From NCBI GenBank assembly GCA_018266075.1, contig JAFEBB010000006.1, forward strand, positions 62,001 to 126,000: DNA of 64,000 nt. Direction: 5' to 3'. Shown piece after piece: positions 46,007 through 55,775 of the stretch. The DNA comes from Deltaproteobacteria bacterium (lineage in GTDB: Bacteria > Myxococcota > Myxococcia > Myxococcales > SZAS-1). Under the pieces are notes generated by a model. That model ran no database searches. It saw only the letters and a list, made by a program, of their open reading frames with translations, and was not told the origin of the DNA. Position numbers and translations under genes: made by a program. Position 1 is the first letter of the stretch; the number at the start of each line of letters is the position of its first letter.

Positions 46007-46035
46007 GCTATAGAACACCGGCCGGGGGGCTTCAA
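46007..46035 (-). promoter_or_regulatory. Promoter TTGAAG-N17-TATAGC for the DUF507 gene
   Basis: On the minus strand TTGAAG (46030-46035) and TATAGC (46007-46012) are spaced by exactly 17 bp, about 47 bp from the DUF507 start. This is the most regular promoter in the window. The rest of the 195-bp gap holds an 8-T run and a small CTTGCG/CGCAAG hairpin but no gene. Confidence 0.55.
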
Positions 46036-46154
46036 CGAAATTCCCCCCAGAGCGTGAGATTTTCGGCCTCTTCGAAGCCTCGCTCCCGCGCATCAACAAG
46101 TTTGCGTCCGATTCTTGCGTCCGCAAGCAGGAAAGCGTCGGCGCGTCGTTTTTT

Positions 46155-48110
46155 TTATCCGGTCGCGTCCGGATCAGGCGGCGCGGCTGGATCAGCCGGC
46201 GACCGTTCGGGCGGGTGCAGATGAGCAAAGAGGCGTGCCCCGGCGGCCGGTCCGAGCTGCTCCGCGAGCTGATCCGACGTCGCCTCGCGGATGCGCCGCA
46301 CCGAACCAAAGTGCTTGAGGAGCTGCTTGCGCCGCGTCGCGCCAATGCCCGGAATGGCCTCCAGCTCGCTCGCAAACGAACGCTTGCCGCGCGTCTGGCG
46401 GTGGTAGGTGATGGCGAAGCGGTGGGCCTCGTCGCGGATGCGCGCGAGCAGCAGCAGCTCCGGCGAGCTCTGGCGCAAGACAATCGGATCCTTCACGTTG
46501 GGCAAGAAGACGCGCTCGGGTGAGCGGGGCGCCTCGGCGGCGTCCTGGCTGACCTGGTGCTCGCGCGCGCGACGGGCACCCGCGTATCCGCGGCCGCGCG
46601 AGAGCTCGTCCTCGTCGACGAGGCGACTCTTCGCCAGGCTGCATAGGTCCACGCCGCTGACGCCCGCGTCTTTGAAGGCCGCCACGGCGCTGCCGAGCTG
46701 GCCCTTGCCGCCGTCGATGACGATCAGGTCCGGCAGGTCGCGCGACTCGAGGCCGCGCTTGGCCCGACGGGTGAGCACTTCGTAGAGCATGGCGAAATCG
46801 TCGGTGCCCTCGACGGTCTTCACTTTGTAGCGCCGGTAGTTCGACTTGTCGGGCTCGCCGTCGAGGAAGCTCACGCCCGAGCCCACCGCGCTGGCGCCCT
46901 GGAAGAGCGAGATGTCGTAGCACTCGATGCGCCGCGGCAGCTTGGAGAGCGAGAGCTGCTTCTGCAGCTTGAGCAGCGTGCTCTCTTTTTCTTCGGCGGT
47001 GCGCTTCGTCTCGCCGAGCTGCTGCTCCGCGTTCTGCCGCGCCATCTCCACCAGCCGCAGCTTCTCGCCCTTGCGCGGCGCGTAGACCTCGACCTTCTTG
47101 CCCTTCTTCTCGCGCAGCCACTCGGCCTTGGCGGCGAGGTCCTCGAGCTCGAACGGGAGCAGGACCTCGTCGGGGATCAGGTTGCCGCCGTCGTAGTAGA
47201 GGTCCACGAAGCTGCCGAGCAGCTCTTCGTCCGGAAACTCCTGGCCGCTGAACGGGAACGCGCGGTGCTCCGCGAGCCGGCCGCCGCGGATGAAGAGCAC
47301 GTAGATGAGAATCCGGTCGAGGTCGCGCGCGAGGCCGAAGACGTCGCGATCCACGAAGTCGGAGGTGATCAGCCGCTGCTTCTCCAGCGAGCGCTCGATG
47401 GCGATCACGTGGTCGCGGTAGCGCGCGGCGGTCTCGAACTCCATCTTGCTCGACGCGTCCTTCATGCGCGCGCGCAAGTGGTCGACGAGCTCGGTGTGCT
47501 TGCCCTCCAGGAAGAGCACCGCTTCGTCGACGGCCGGCCGGTACTGCTCCGCGGTGAGCTTGGTCCAGCACGGGCACTGGTTGAGCTGGCAGAGCAGGCT
47601 CGGACGTTCCTTGCCGGCCATGCGGCGCTCGAACGCGCGATCGCGACAGCTGCGCAAATGGAAGCCGCGGTTCACCAGCCGCAGCGTGTGCCGGATCGAC
47701 TGCGCCGAGTGGTACGGGCCGAAGTAGCGCGCGCCGTCGTCGGCGATGCGGCGCTGGATCTCGAGCCGCGGATACGGCTGCGACAGATCCAGGCGCAGGC
47801 AGATGAAGTTCTTGTCGTCCCGCAGCAGCACGTTGAAGCGCGGCTGGTGCTTCTTGATGAGCTCGTTCTCGAGGAGCAGCGCCTCCTTCTCGTTGCTGAC
47901 GACCACCACCTCCAGGTCGCCCAGCAGCCGATCGAGGAAGGCCACGAACGCCCGGGTGTCACCCGACCGGGCCTGGAAGTAGCTGCGCACCCGGTTGCGC
48001 AGGTTGAGGGCCTTGCCCACGTAGATCACCCGGCCCTGCTTGTCCTTCATCAGGTACACGCCCGGCGAGGTGGGCAGGTGCTCGAGCTTCTCGGCGAGGG
48101 CGGCGTTCAT
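46155..48110 (-). CDS. uvrC: UvrABC system subunit C (excinuclease)
   Basis: A 651-residue UvrC, the nuclease that cuts on both sides of DNA lesions in nucleotide excision repair. The GIY-YIG nuclease is at the N-terminus ([20 protein letters not shown], with Arg40 following), the UVR interaction motif near residue 205-235 ([19 protein letters not shown]), the RNase-H-like 5' nuclease with [10 protein letters not shown], and helix-hairpin-helix repeats at the end ([20 protein letters not shown]). ATG at 48110 gives the best match; there is no clear ribosome binding site, and TATAAA lies 13 bases upstream. Identification is secure. Confidence 0.95.
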   Translation of the reverse strand: MNAALAEKLEHLPTSPGVYLMKDKQGRVIYVGKALNLRNRVRSYFQARSGDTRAFVAFLDRLLGDLEVVVVSNEKEALLLENELIKKHQPRFNVLLRDDKNFICLRLDLSQPYPRLEIQRRIADDGARYFGPYHSAQSIRHTLRLVNRGFHLRSCRDRAFERRMAGKERPSLLCQLNQCPCWTKLTAEQYRPAVDEAVLFLEGKHTELVDHLRARMKDASSKMEFETAARYRDHVIAIERSLEKQRLITSDFVDRDVFGLARDLDRILIYVLFIRGGRLAEHRAFPFSGQEFPDEELLGSFVDLYYDGGNLIPDEVLLPFELEDLAAKAEWLREKKGKKVEVYAPRKGEKLRLVEMARQNAEQQLGETKRTAEEKESTLLKLQKQLSLSKLPRRIECYDISLFQGASAVGSGVSFLDGEPDKSNYRRYKVKTVEGTDDFAMLYEVLTRRAKRGLESRDLPDLIVIDGGKGQLGSAVAAFKDAGVSGVDLCSLAKSRLVDEDELSRGRGYAGARRAREHQVSQDAAEAPRSPERVFLPNVKDPIVLRQSSPELLLLARIRDEAHRFAITYHRQTRGKRSFASELEAIPGIGATRRKQLLKHFGSVRRIREATSDQLAEQLGPAAGARLFAHLHPPERSPADPAAPPDPDATG

Positions 48111-48293
48111 GGCGGACGCATGGTTTATAGCGCCACGTTGCGGGGCGCGTCGGCGGATCCCTACCTTTGGCAAGCGGATGGGATGGGCGGGCGCAGGAGG
48201 ACCAGCGCCGCCGGAACTCCGCGAGCTCCAGCGCAGCTGGGCTCGCGAGCTCGGCGGTGAGCGCGGGTCCGACGGGGTTGGAGGGGGCAGGGG

Positions 48294-48752
48294 ATGGCTG
48301 TGCTTCAGACGCGTCTGGCGGCAGCGCTGGCAGCGGCCTGGGAGGCCGAGGTGGTCGCCCAGCGTGTGATGACGGAGCTCGCCGAGCGCACGGAAGACCG
48401 CCGCTGCAGGTCGCGGCTCTTGGTGCTCTCGGCGGTGTGCCAGGCGCATGCGTCGCGGCTGCTCGGTCGGCTGGCGAGCATTGGGGCGGGGCCTCTGCCG
48501 GTGCCGCCCGACGAGCTCGACATCGCGCCGGATCTCGCCGAGGCCCTTCGGCGCGAAGGCGTCCGGGCGCGCTGCTCTGCGGTGCGCTACGCGCAGGTGG
48601 CCGAGGCGTGCCGCAAGACGAACGATCCCGCGGCCGCCTGGGTGTGCGAGCTCAACCGCGCGGAGGAGGAAGACCGCGCGGCCGAGTTGATGGCCATGGC
48701 GGAGCGGGCCGCGCAGATCGCGGCGGGAAGCGCGGAAGCGGTTCGTTCCTAG
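48294..48752 (+). CDS. Helical hypothetical protein, possible ferritin-like fold
   Basis: A 152-residue, almost wholly alpha-helical protein with Glu-rich helices ([58 protein letters not shown]). The pattern of four helices with Glu and His/Cys residues is reminiscent of DUF892/ferritin-like proteins, but the paired ExxH signature is not convincing, so this is only a suggestion. A GGAGGGGG ribosome binding site lies about ten bases before the ATG. Its stop overlaps that of the convergent NmrA gene (CTAG). It is divergent from uvrC. Confidence 0.55.
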   Translation: MAVLQTRLAAALAAAWEAEVVAQRVMTELAERTEDRRCRSRLLVLSAVCQAHASRLLGRLASIGAGPLPVPPDELDIAPDLAEALRREGVRARCSAVRYAQVAEACRKTNDPAAAWVCELNRAEEEDRAAELMAMAERAAQIAAGSAEAVRS

Positions 48753-49600
48753 GCGAACGCAGCGCGGTTCTCGCGGACCCAGGTCGCGAAAGCGCGTGGC
48801 GCCATGCCCGTGACGTCCTGAACGGTCTTCGTGGGCCGCGGCGGGTGCCCAAACAGCTCGAGGATGGCGTCGGCCATGATCGCGGGCACGCCGCCCTGGA
48901 TCATGCCCGCGCGTGCGCCCTCCACCGGCACCTGCACGACGTTCACTGGCTTGCCGATCTCCTGCGCGATCGCCGCGACCTGCTCGCGCTGGGTCATCAC
49001 CGTCGGGCCGCTGAGCAGGTGGATCTTGCCCGCGTGTCCCGGCTTCGTGAGCGCCACCCGCGCCACGGCGGCGATGTCGTGCGGGTCGATGGGCACGCTC
49101 TGGCTGTCGACGTGCGACGAGAACACCATCGCCTTGCCTTTGATGGTGCCGGCCCAGCGGAGCGCGTTGGAGGCGAAGTTGTCGGGGCGCAGGAACGTGG
49201 TGGCCACGCCGGTCGCGGCGATCGCCTCTTCCATCGCCAGGTGCCAGTTGCCGATGGTGACCTTGGGCGTCATCTCGATCGTCCCGCTGGAGATGGCCAC
49301 GATGTGCTTCACACCCGCGCGCTTGGCGACCGCTGCGAAGTCGGCGCCCATCTTCGCGAGCTCCGGCCCGGCGTGACCGAGGAAGAACGCGCGCGCGCAG
49401 CCTTGAAGTGCGGCCTCGAGCGATGCGGGCTGCTCGAGATCGCCTTTCGCGACCTCGATGCCTGCGCCGAGCGTGGACGCCGCGCGCGCCGGATCGCGGC
49501 TGAGCACGCGAATCGCAGCGCCGTCCGCCTGAAGCATCTTCACCAGCGCGTGGCCGATGTTTCCCGTGCCGCCGGTGACGAGGATCTTGTTCGTGCTCAT
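48749..49600 (-). CDS. NmrA-family NAD(P)-binding protein
   Basis: A 283-residue Rossmann-fold protein of the NmrA/SDR-a atypical family. The dinucleotide motif GGTGNIG lies at residues 8-14 ([17 protein letters not shown]), and [14 protein letters not shown] plus [13 protein letters not shown] are typical of quinone-oxidoreductase-type NmrA proteins. Catalytic Tyr-x3-Lys is missing, as in NmrA regulators. It probably senses or reduces quinone or redox state. AGGAG precedes the ATG at 49600 at good spacing. It is the second gene of an operon with the cupredoxin-like gene (13 bp gap). Confidence 0.85.
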   Translation of the reverse strand: MSTNKILVTGGTGNIGHALVKMLQADGAAIRVLSRDPARAASTLGAGIEVAKGDLEQPASLEAALQGCARAFFLGHAGPELAKMGADFAAVAKRAGVKHIVAISSGTIEMTPKVTIGNWHLAMEEAIAATGVATTFLRPDNFASNALRWAGTIKGKAMVFSSHVDSQSVPIDPHDIAAVARVALTKPGHAGKIHLLSGPTVMTQREQVAAIAQEIGKPVNVVQVPVEGARAGMIQGGVPAIMADAILELFGHPPRPTKTVQDVTGMAPRAFATWVRENRAAFA

Positions 49601-49613
49601 GGATCGCTCCTGG

Positions 49614-50390
49614 CTACTTCTGCGCGAGCTTGAAGTCGGCCTTGGCCGCCCCGCCCGCGGGGATGGTGACCTGTTGCTCCGTGGGCGCGAGCCGCTCATG
49701 CCACACCTTCACGGTGTACGTGCCCGGCGGCAGGCCGTCGATGGAGAACGTGCCGTCCTTGCCGGTGACCGCGAAGTACGGGTTCTCGGAGACGTAGATG
49801 AACGCCGTCATCCAGCCGTGCACGTCGCACTTCACCTTGAGCAGCCCCGGGTTCTTGAGGGTGATCGTCTTGTGCGGAAAGCCGGGCCGATCCTGGAGCG
49901 GCTGCGCTTGATTGAAGACCGTGGTGTCCTCGCGGTAGCCGTGCGCGTTGTGCAGCACGGGATCGCTGTTGAGCAGCGCCAGCGGCGTGCCCACCGGCAG
50001 CGCCTGCACGTGCGGCACGTAGGTGCACCCCTTCTGGTCGAGCGACGCCTCCTTCGGCAGCTCGAGCTTCTTGCCGCTCGGCGCCTCCACCGTCACCACC
50101 GCGTTCGCGACCTCTCCCGCCGCCCCGAGCACCAGCGACTCGTCGGCGCCGTTCGCGCCACACGTGCCCGGGTCCTTGGTGCGCTTGAGCGGTGGCACCT
50201 CGGGCGCCGGGCCAGCGAGCGTGACCTTGCCCGTGAGCTTGCCGGGGTCCTTGGCGGGCTTCACCTCGTACGCGGCCACCTTGCGGCCGGGGATCGCGAG
50301 CTGCTTCTCGAGCTGCGCGGCGGCGCTTCCCTCGGCACGGGCGGAGGCAGCGCAGAGGGTCAGGGCGGCGGCGAGGGCGAGCTTGGACAT
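49614..50390 (-). CDS. Exported cupredoxin-like protein with regulatory-like domain
   Basis: A 258-residue exported protein. The signal MSKLALAAALTLCAASARAE is followed by a region of about 120 residues and then a cupredoxin-type fold with the ligands His147 (LHNAH), Cys188, His191 and Met194 in KCDVHGWMTAF, so a type 1 copper centre is likely. The C-terminal DGTFSIDGLPPGTYTVKVWH is the carboxypeptidase-regulatory-like strand pattern. Its role may be electron transfer or copper storage. GGAG precedes the ATG. It lies divergent from the tail-anchored protein at 50.5 kb. Confidence 0.75.
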   Translation of the reverse strand: MSKLALAAALTLCAASARAEGSAAAQLEKQLAIPGRKVAAYEVKPAKDPGKLTGKVTLAGPAPEVPPLKRTKDPGTCGANGADESLVLGAAGEVANAVVTVEAPSGKKLELPKEASLDQKGCTYVPHVQALPVGTPLALLNSDPVLHNAHGYREDTTVFNQAQPLQDRPGFPHKTITLKNPGLLKVKCDVHGWMTAFIYVSENPYFAVTGKDGTFSIDGLPPGTYTVKVWHERLAPTEQQVTIPAGGAAKADFKLAQK

Positions 50391-50549
50391 TCCGGGCTCC
50401 AGGTGCGGTGGGTGCGACTTAACGGGAGCGCCACGCGCTGACAAGAGGTCGCCAAGACGCTGGCCTCGCGTAGACTGGAAACGCAGGCTTCCCGAGGAGC
50501 TTCCCTGGCCCCGCGCGACTTCAGCCGCTTCGGTCCCGAGCTGCGCCGC

Positions 50550-51080
50550 GTGCGCGCGGGCGAGCGCTCGAACGACGACGGCGGCAAGAAGGTCTGGCAC
50601 CAGGCTGGCGCCGAGGTCGAGGTCATCTCCCACGTCGACCCCGACGGCCACGTGACCCGACAGGAGTGCTACGTCGAGGGCGCGCTCGTGGTCTGGGAGC
50701 GCGGCAAGCCGGTGACCACGGGCACGGTCCAGGGCGGCGGGCGGGGCTCGGGCATCGCGCCGGCGCAGGGCCTCGTCCAGGACGTCGATCCGTCGGTCGT
50801 CGTCGTCGAGGAGGCGCTCAGCATGCTCAAGGCTGCGCCGCCGGGCGACCGCTACCTCGATCACTTCCGCGCGGAGCTCGAGGCCGCCGCCGAAGGCCTC
50901 GCCGACGACGAGCTGTCCAGCACCGTGACCACCATGGGCAAGGTCCGGAAGGCCAGCCCGGAGGAGCTCGACGCGCTCTACGGTCCAAAGCCGAACAGCA
51001 AGACGCTGCTCCTGGGCGCGCTGGCGGCGGGCGCGGTGGTGGCCCTGGGCGTGGTGGCGCTGCTCCTTCTTCGACGCTGA
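50550..51080 (+). CDS. Tail-anchored hypothetical protein
   Basis: A 176-residue protein with a C-terminal membrane helix (TLLLGALAAGAVVALGVVAL) followed by LLLRR, typical of tail-anchored proteins. The soluble part has no known motif. GTG at 50550 is used here, but a CTG at 50505 with GAGGAG five bases upstream would add fifteen residues (MAPRDFSRFGPELRR) and looks better placed. It lies 59 bp upstream of a PEGA kinase on the same strand and may be functionally linked to it. Confidence 0.55.
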   Translation: MRAGERSNDDGGKKVWHQAGAEVEVISHVDPDGHVTRQECYVEGALVVWERGKPVTTGTVQGGGRGSGIAPAQGLVQDVDPSVVVVEEALSMLKAAPPGDRYLDHFRAELEAAAEGLADDELSSTVTTMGKVRKASPEELDALYGPKPNSKTLLLGALAAGAVVALGVVALLLLRR

Positions 51081-51104
51081 CGGGAACCCAGTACATCGCG
51101 TGCG

Positions 51105-51133
51105 TCGACGCAGCGCGGGAAGGCGAATAGAGT
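51105..51133 (+). promoter_or_regulatory. Promoter TCGACG-N17-TAGAGT for the PEGA kinase, leaderless
   Basis: TCGACG (51105-51110) and TAGAGT (51128-51133) are spaced by 17 bp; the -10 box ends six bases before the kinase ATG at 51140. No ribosome binding site sits at normal distance. Confidence 0.4.
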
Positions 51134-51139
51134 GTCGCG

Positions 51140-52858
51140 ATGGCCGAGCCGTTTGGTCGGTACAGCCTGCTCAAGCGCCTCGCCGGCGGCGGCATGGGAG
51201 AAGTCTTCCTGGCGCGCCAGGAAGGCATCCAGGGCTTCGAGAAGCTCCTGGTCATCAAGACGCTGCTGCCGCACCTCACGCAGAACAAGGAGTTCGTCGA
51301 GATGTTCCTCGACGAAGCCCGGCTCGCCGCGCGCCTGGCGCACCCCAACGTCATCCAGATCTTCGATCTCGGCCAGGTCGAGGACGTCTTCTACATCGCC
51401 ATGGAGTACGTCCACGGCGAGGACCTCAAGCGGATGTGGAAGCAGGCGTACCACGCCAAGCGCACCATCCCGACGCCCATCGCTGTCCGAATCGTCGCCG
51501 ACGCCGCCGCGGGCCTGGGCTACGCGCACCGGCTCGCGAACGCCGAGGGCCAGCCGCTGGGCCTGGTGCACCGCGACGTCTCGCCGCAGAACATCCTCTT
51601 GACCTTCGACGGCGGCGTGAAGCTCATCGACTTCGGCGTGGCCAAGGCCGCGGGCCGCGCCACCCAGACGCAGACCGGCGCGCTCAAGGGCAAGTACGCG
51701 TACATGAGCCCGGAGCAGGTGGAGGGCGAAGAGCTCGACCGCCGCAGCGACGTGTTCGCGCTGGGCATCGTGCTCTGGGAGATGACCACCGGCTCGCGCT
51801 TGTTCCGCGCCGAGTCGGACGTGGCGACGCTCAAGCTCGTCAGTCGCTGTGAAGTCCCGCCGCCGTCGCAGCAGAACCCGGAGGTTCCGCCGGCGCTCGA
51901 CCCCATCATCCTCAAGGCGCTCGCGAAGGACCGCGAGACCCGCTACCAGGACATGGAGGCCTTCCGGCTCGATCTCGAGAACTGGCTGGCCGAGACGCGC
52001 TCGCCGGGCTCGGCCGCGCACCTGGCCACGTACATGCGCGACCTGTTCTCGGCGCGGCTGGAGCGCGAGGGGCCCAAGGGCGCGCTGTCCGACGTGGACC
52101 CGGACGCCACCGGCTTCTCGCCCTTCGGCAACACCCGCAACGCGCGCGCACGGCCGACGTCGGAGACGGGCGAGTCGAGCCGCAGCCTGGTTCGCCCGAG
52201 CCAGATGACGGGCGACCTGGTGCAGACCCAGGCGCACGTGAAGGTGCCGGTGCCGCTGATGGCGCTGGGCGGCGCGGCGGTGCTCATGCTCGGCGCCATC
52301 GCCTACGGGCTGCTCAAGCCGCACGACGTGCCGCATAACGATCCGGTTAATATCGGCACGAACGATCCGCCCAAGGTGAAGCAGGGCGAGCTCAACGTGA
52401 CCTCCACGCCGAGCGGCGCGCAGGTGCTCGTCGATGGCGTGGACAAGGGCCTCACGCCCATGCAGCACCTGCAGCTCCCCAGCGACAAGCCGGTGCGCGT
52501 GGAGGTTCGGCTCGCGGGCTACAAGCCGTGGGTTGCGGAGGGTGTGAGCGTTCCCTCCACGCAGCTCGCCGCCCTCGAGGCGCTGCCGCCCAAGCAGGCC
52601 CAGGTGTCGCTGCGAAGCGAGCCGGCCGGTGCGACCGTCTTCGCCAATGGCCAGCCCATCGGCACCACGCCGGCCACCTGGACGACGTCGCCCGGCGCGC
52701 CGGTGACGCTGACCTTCAAGCTCAAGGGCTACCGCTCGCAGGAGAAGCAGATCACGCCGGGCCAGCAGAACGTGGCCGAGGCGAACCTGGTGCGCGAGAA
52801 GCCTTCGGGCAAGACCAGCGGCGGCGAATCGGCGCCGGCCATCAAGATGAACCGCTGA
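51140..52858 (+). CDS. Ser/Thr protein kinase with two PEGA domains
   Basis: A 572-residue receptor kinase. The kinase domain is at residues 7-285: glycine loop AGGGMGEV, Lys40 in LVIKTLL, catalytic HRDVSPQN at 144-151, DFG at 164-166, and MSPEQV. HRDVSPQN is the usual myxobacterial variant of the catalytic loop. One membrane helix spans about 371-392. The C-terminal extracytoplasmic part is two PEGA repeats (about 416-478 and 488-556): GAQVLVDGVDKGLTPMQ and GATVFANGQPIGTTPATW. PEGA domains are typical of surface proteins. The TonB-dependent receptor with its own PEGA domains follows 50 bp downstream, suggesting a sensing unit. Start is leaderless-like. Confidence 0.9.
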   Translation: MAEPFGRYSLLKRLAGGGMGEVFLARQEGIQGFEKLLVIKTLLPHLTQNKEFVEMFLDEARLAARLAHPNVIQIFDLGQVEDVFYIAMEYVHGEDLKRMWKQAYHAKRTIPTPIAVRIVADAAAGLGYAHRLANAEGQPLGLVHRDVSPQNILLTFDGGVKLIDFGVAKAAGRATQTQTGALKGKYAYMSPEQVEGEELDRRSDVFALGIVLWEMTTGSRLFRAESDVATLKLVSRCEVPPPSQQNPEVPPALDPIILKALAKDRETRYQDMEAFRLDLENWLAETRSPGSAAHLATYMRDLFSARLEREGPKGALSDVDPDATGFSPFGNTRNARARPTSETGESSRSLVRPSQMTGDLVQTQAHVKVPVPLMALGGAAVLMLGAIAYGLLKPHDVPHNDPVNIGTNDPPKVKQGELNVTSTPSGAQVLVDGVDKGLTPMQHLQLPSDKPVRVEVRLAGYKPWVAEGVSVPSTQLAALEALPPKQAQVSLRSEPAGATVFANGQPIGTTPATWTTSPGAPVTLTFKLKGYRSQEKQITPGQQNVAEANLVREKPSGKTSGGESAPAIKMNR

Positions 52859-52908
52859 CCCGACGTTGGGGGTCGAACTTTCGCCAGGGCTGGGGCACGA
52901 TTCGCTCC

Positions 52909-55761
52909 ATGCTCCGACGCTCGGTGGTCCTGGTCCTCGCGCTCGCCTCGCTGGCGGCGCCCCTCTCCGCACGCGCCGACGACCTCGCCGACGAAGCCGA
53001 GTTCCGCTTCCGACGCGGCGCCGAGCTCTACGCCAAGCGCGACTACCAGGGCGCGCTCGACGAGTTCTTCACCTCGAACCGGCTCGTCCACAACCACAAC
53101 GTGGCCTTCAACATCGCGCGCACCCTGGAGCAGCTGAACCGCGTGGAAGAGGCCTATCGCTGGTACGCGGGCATGCTCGAGGAGAACATCCCCGCCCCCG
53201 ACCGCAAGGACGTGCTGGAGAGCATTCAGCGCCTCTCGGCGAAGGTCGCGCTGGTGCGCGTGGAGAGCGATCCGCCCGGCGCCACGATCTACGTCGACCG
53301 CAAGGACCTGGGCGCCCTCGGCACCACCCCGCGCACCCTCGCGCTGCCGCCGAAGCCCGCGAAGATCATCCTCGAGCTGCCGGGGCACTATTCGCAGGAG
53401 AAGGGCGTCTCGATGGCGACGGGCAGGCAGCTCAAGGTCTCGCTCGCGCTGCCGACCATCTACGGCAAGGTGAAGCTGAACCTGAGCCCGTCCGAGGCGA
53501 CGGCGCACCTGGAAAAAGAAGACGGCGAGCTGCTCCACGACGGCGCGCAGGTCGTGCCCGGCCGGCACGTGATCTGGGTGGGCGCGCCGGGCTCGGTGCC
53601 GCAGACGCTGGACGTGAACGTGCCCGCAGAGGGCAGCGCCGAGGTGAAGGCCGCGCTGGTGCCGCGCCCGCCGCCGACCGGTGCGCTGGTGGTGCGCGCG
53701 AACGTGGACGGCGCGCTGATCATCGTCGACGGCAAGGAGAGTGGCTTCACGCCGGGCGTGGTCGAGGGCGTGACCGTGGGCAAGCACGCGGTTTCCATCG
53801 ACGCCGAGGGCCGCGAGCGCTTCACCCGCGACGTCGATGTGACCGCGAACGAGCGCAGCTTCGTGGACGCGCACCTGCGCTACGCCGGCCCCAGCGTGGA
53901 AGCCGCGACCAAGTCGCTCGCGCGCGCAAGCGACGCGCCGGGCAGCATCACCGTCATCACCCGCGAGGAGCTTCGCGCCTTCGGCTACCAGACCGTGGCC
54001 GAAGCGCTGCGCTCGGTGCGCGGCATCTTCGTGTCCGACGACCGCAGCTACACCACGCTCGGCTTTCGCGGCATCTCGCCGCTCGGCGACTTCAACAACC
54101 GCGTGTTGATCCTCGTCGATGGCCATGCGGTGTACGACCCGTGGGTCGACCAGGGCTACGTGGCCCGCGACCTGGACGTGGACCTCGACGACGTGGAGCG
54201 CATCGAGGTCGTGCGCGGCGGCGGCTCGGCGCTCTACGGCACGGGCGCGGTGTTCGGCGTGATCAACGTGGTGCACCGCGCGCCCGACGACGGCGCGCAC
54301 ATGGACCTCGAAGGCGGCCTGGGCAACCTCGCCGAGGAGCACGGACGCGCGACCGCGTCGATCGGCTCCGGCCACTTCGGCGCGTCGGCCACGGCCGCGA
54401 TGTACGACTCCGCCGGCGACGCCATCTACCGCTCGCCCGAGCCCGTCAACGGCCAGTCGCTCGTCCTCGACAGCGACGCCGAGCGCGCCTTCCACGCCGG
54501 GCTGCGGCTGCACGCGGGCGACTTCCAGCTGCTGGCCGACTTCAACAACCGCCGCAAGGACTCGCCTACCGGCCAGTACGACGTGCCCTTCGGCTACGGG
54601 CAGCGCTCGGTCGACGGCGTGGGCTTCGTGGAGGCGCGCTTCGAGCACGGCTTCGACTCGGGGATGCACGTCACCGCGCGCGGCTACTACGACGGCTCGC
54701 GCTTCCACGGCACGTACCCCACCGCGGGTGACACGGCAGACTCGGTCCTCACCACCCACGACCTGGGCGGCGCGGACTCCGTGGGCGCGGAGCTCCTCGT
54801 TCAGCTTCAGGAGTTGGTGCGGAACCACGTGAGTCTGGGCCTTCAGGCCGAGCACCACTTCAACGTGGTGACGTCGTCCGAGACCGACGGCGCGTACAGC
54901 ATCCATGACAACCGGTCGGAGAGCATCGGCTCGGCCTACCTGAACGACGAGCTGCGGCTGATGCCGGCGCTGAGCCTCGTGGCCGGCGTGCGGCTCGACG
55001 ACCACGTGGACTCGTTCGGCCTGGTGCTCGCGCCGCGCGCCGCGCTCATCGGCCACTTCTACGAGGGCGCGACCACCAAGCTGATGGTGAGCCGCTCCTT
55101 CCGCGCGCCGAGCGTCTACGAGCGCTACTACACCGACGGCATCTCCGAGGTGCCGGCGCTGAACCTGCAGCCCGAGCTCGGCCTCTCCGCCGAGCTGGAG
55201 CACACCCACCCGATCACGGACGAGGCGTCGATCACGGGCGCGTTCTTCTACAGCCAGCTCTCCAACCTCATCGACCTGCAGACGCGCAGCGACGGCTTCC
55301 TGCAGTACCAGAACTCGCCGGGCACCATTCACACCTGGGGCGGCGAGCTCGAGGTGCGCTATCGGCCCGGGCCGCTGCTGATGGTGAACGCCGTCTACAG
55401 CTACCAGCACACCCGCGACGACGACGCACAGCCGCTCGACAACTCCCCGGAACACACGGGCGCAGTGCGCGCCATGGTGCCGGTGGTGACGGACCTGCTT
55501 ACGGTGGGCACGGAGCTCGTCTACAACAGCGCGCGCTACGGGCCGCCGAACGACGCCGGCGAGCGCGTGCCGGTGGGCGAGGGGCTGAACTGGAACCTGG
55601 TGCTCTCGGGCTACTACCCGCGCTACCGGATCCGCTACCAGGCGAGCGTACTGAACGCGCTCGACCAGCACCTGGAGCAGCCGGCCACGGCGATGCCGCC
55701 GGGCGTGAACGTGGCGCAGTACGGGCGCCAGGTGCGGCTCAGCGCGGGCGTGACGTTCTGA
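52909..55761 (+). CDS. TonB-dependent receptor with N-terminal TPR and PEGA domains
   Basis: A 950-residue outer-membrane receptor with an unusual N-terminus. After a signal peptide (VVLVLALASLAAPLSARA) there is a TPR-like helical region at 28-110, then three PEGA-like domains (about 115-180, 185-250, 257-325; the clearest are DPPGATIYVDRKDLG and VDGALIIVDGKESGF). The plug domain begins about 335 (APGSITVITREELRAFGY; VLILVDGHAVYDP; VEVVRGGGSALYGTGA-like segment IEVVRGGGSALYG) and the barrel follows to the end (RLSAGVTF, aromatic C-terminus). It should transport a ligand using TonB. The ligand is unknown. It follows the PEGA kinase by 50 bp. Confidence 0.85.
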   Translation: MLRRSVVLVLALASLAAPLSARADDLADEAEFRFRRGAELYAKRDYQGALDEFFTSNRLVHNHNVAFNIARTLEQLNRVEEAYRWYAGMLEENIPAPDRKDVLESIQRLSAKVALVRVESDPPGATIYVDRKDLGALGTTPRTLALPPKPAKIILELPGHYSQEKGVSMATGRQLKVSLALPTIYGKVKLNLSPSEATAHLEKEDGELLHDGAQVVPGRHVIWVGAPGSVPQTLDVNVPAEGSAEVKAALVPRPPPTGALVVRANVDGALIIVDGKESGFTPGVVEGVTVGKHAVSIDAEGRERFTRDVDVTANERSFVDAHLRYAGPSVEAATKSLARASDAPGSITVITREELRAFGYQTVAEALRSVRGIFVSDDRSYTTLGFRGISPLGDFNNRVLILVDGHAVYDPWVDQGYVARDLDVDLDDVERIEVVRGGGSALYGTGAVFGVINVVHRAPDDGAHMDLEGGLGNLAEEHGRATASIGSGHFGASATAAMYDSAGDAIYRSPEPVNGQSLVLDSDAERAFHAGLRLHAGDFQLLADFNNRRKDSPTGQYDVPFGYGQRSVDGVGFVEARFEHGFDSGMHVTARGYYDGSRFHGTYPTAGDTADSVLTTHDLGGADSVGAELLVQLQELVRNHVSLGLQAEHHFNVVTSSETDGAYSIHDNRSESIGSAYLNDELRLMPALSLVAGVRLDDHVDSFGLVLAPRAALIGHFYEGATTKLMVSRSFRAPSVYERYYTDGISEVPALNLQPELGLSAELEHTHPITDEASITGAFFYSQLSNLIDLQTRSDGFLQYQNSPGTIHTWGGELEVRYRPGPLLMVNAVYSYQHTRDDDAQPLDNSPEHTGAVRAMVPVVTDLLTVGTELVYNSARYGPPNDAGERVPVGEGLNWNLVLSGYYPRYRIRYQASVLNALDQHLEQPATAMPPGVNVAQYGRQVRLSAGVTF

Positions 55762-55775
55762 TGGCCATTTGCTAA

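Noticed and set aside
46149-46156. Eight-T run as an intrinsic terminator near the uvrC end.
   Set aside because: On the plus strand no stem directly precedes it; on the minus strand it reads as A's after the uvrC stop. The nearby CTTGCG/CGCAAG hairpin is too far away.
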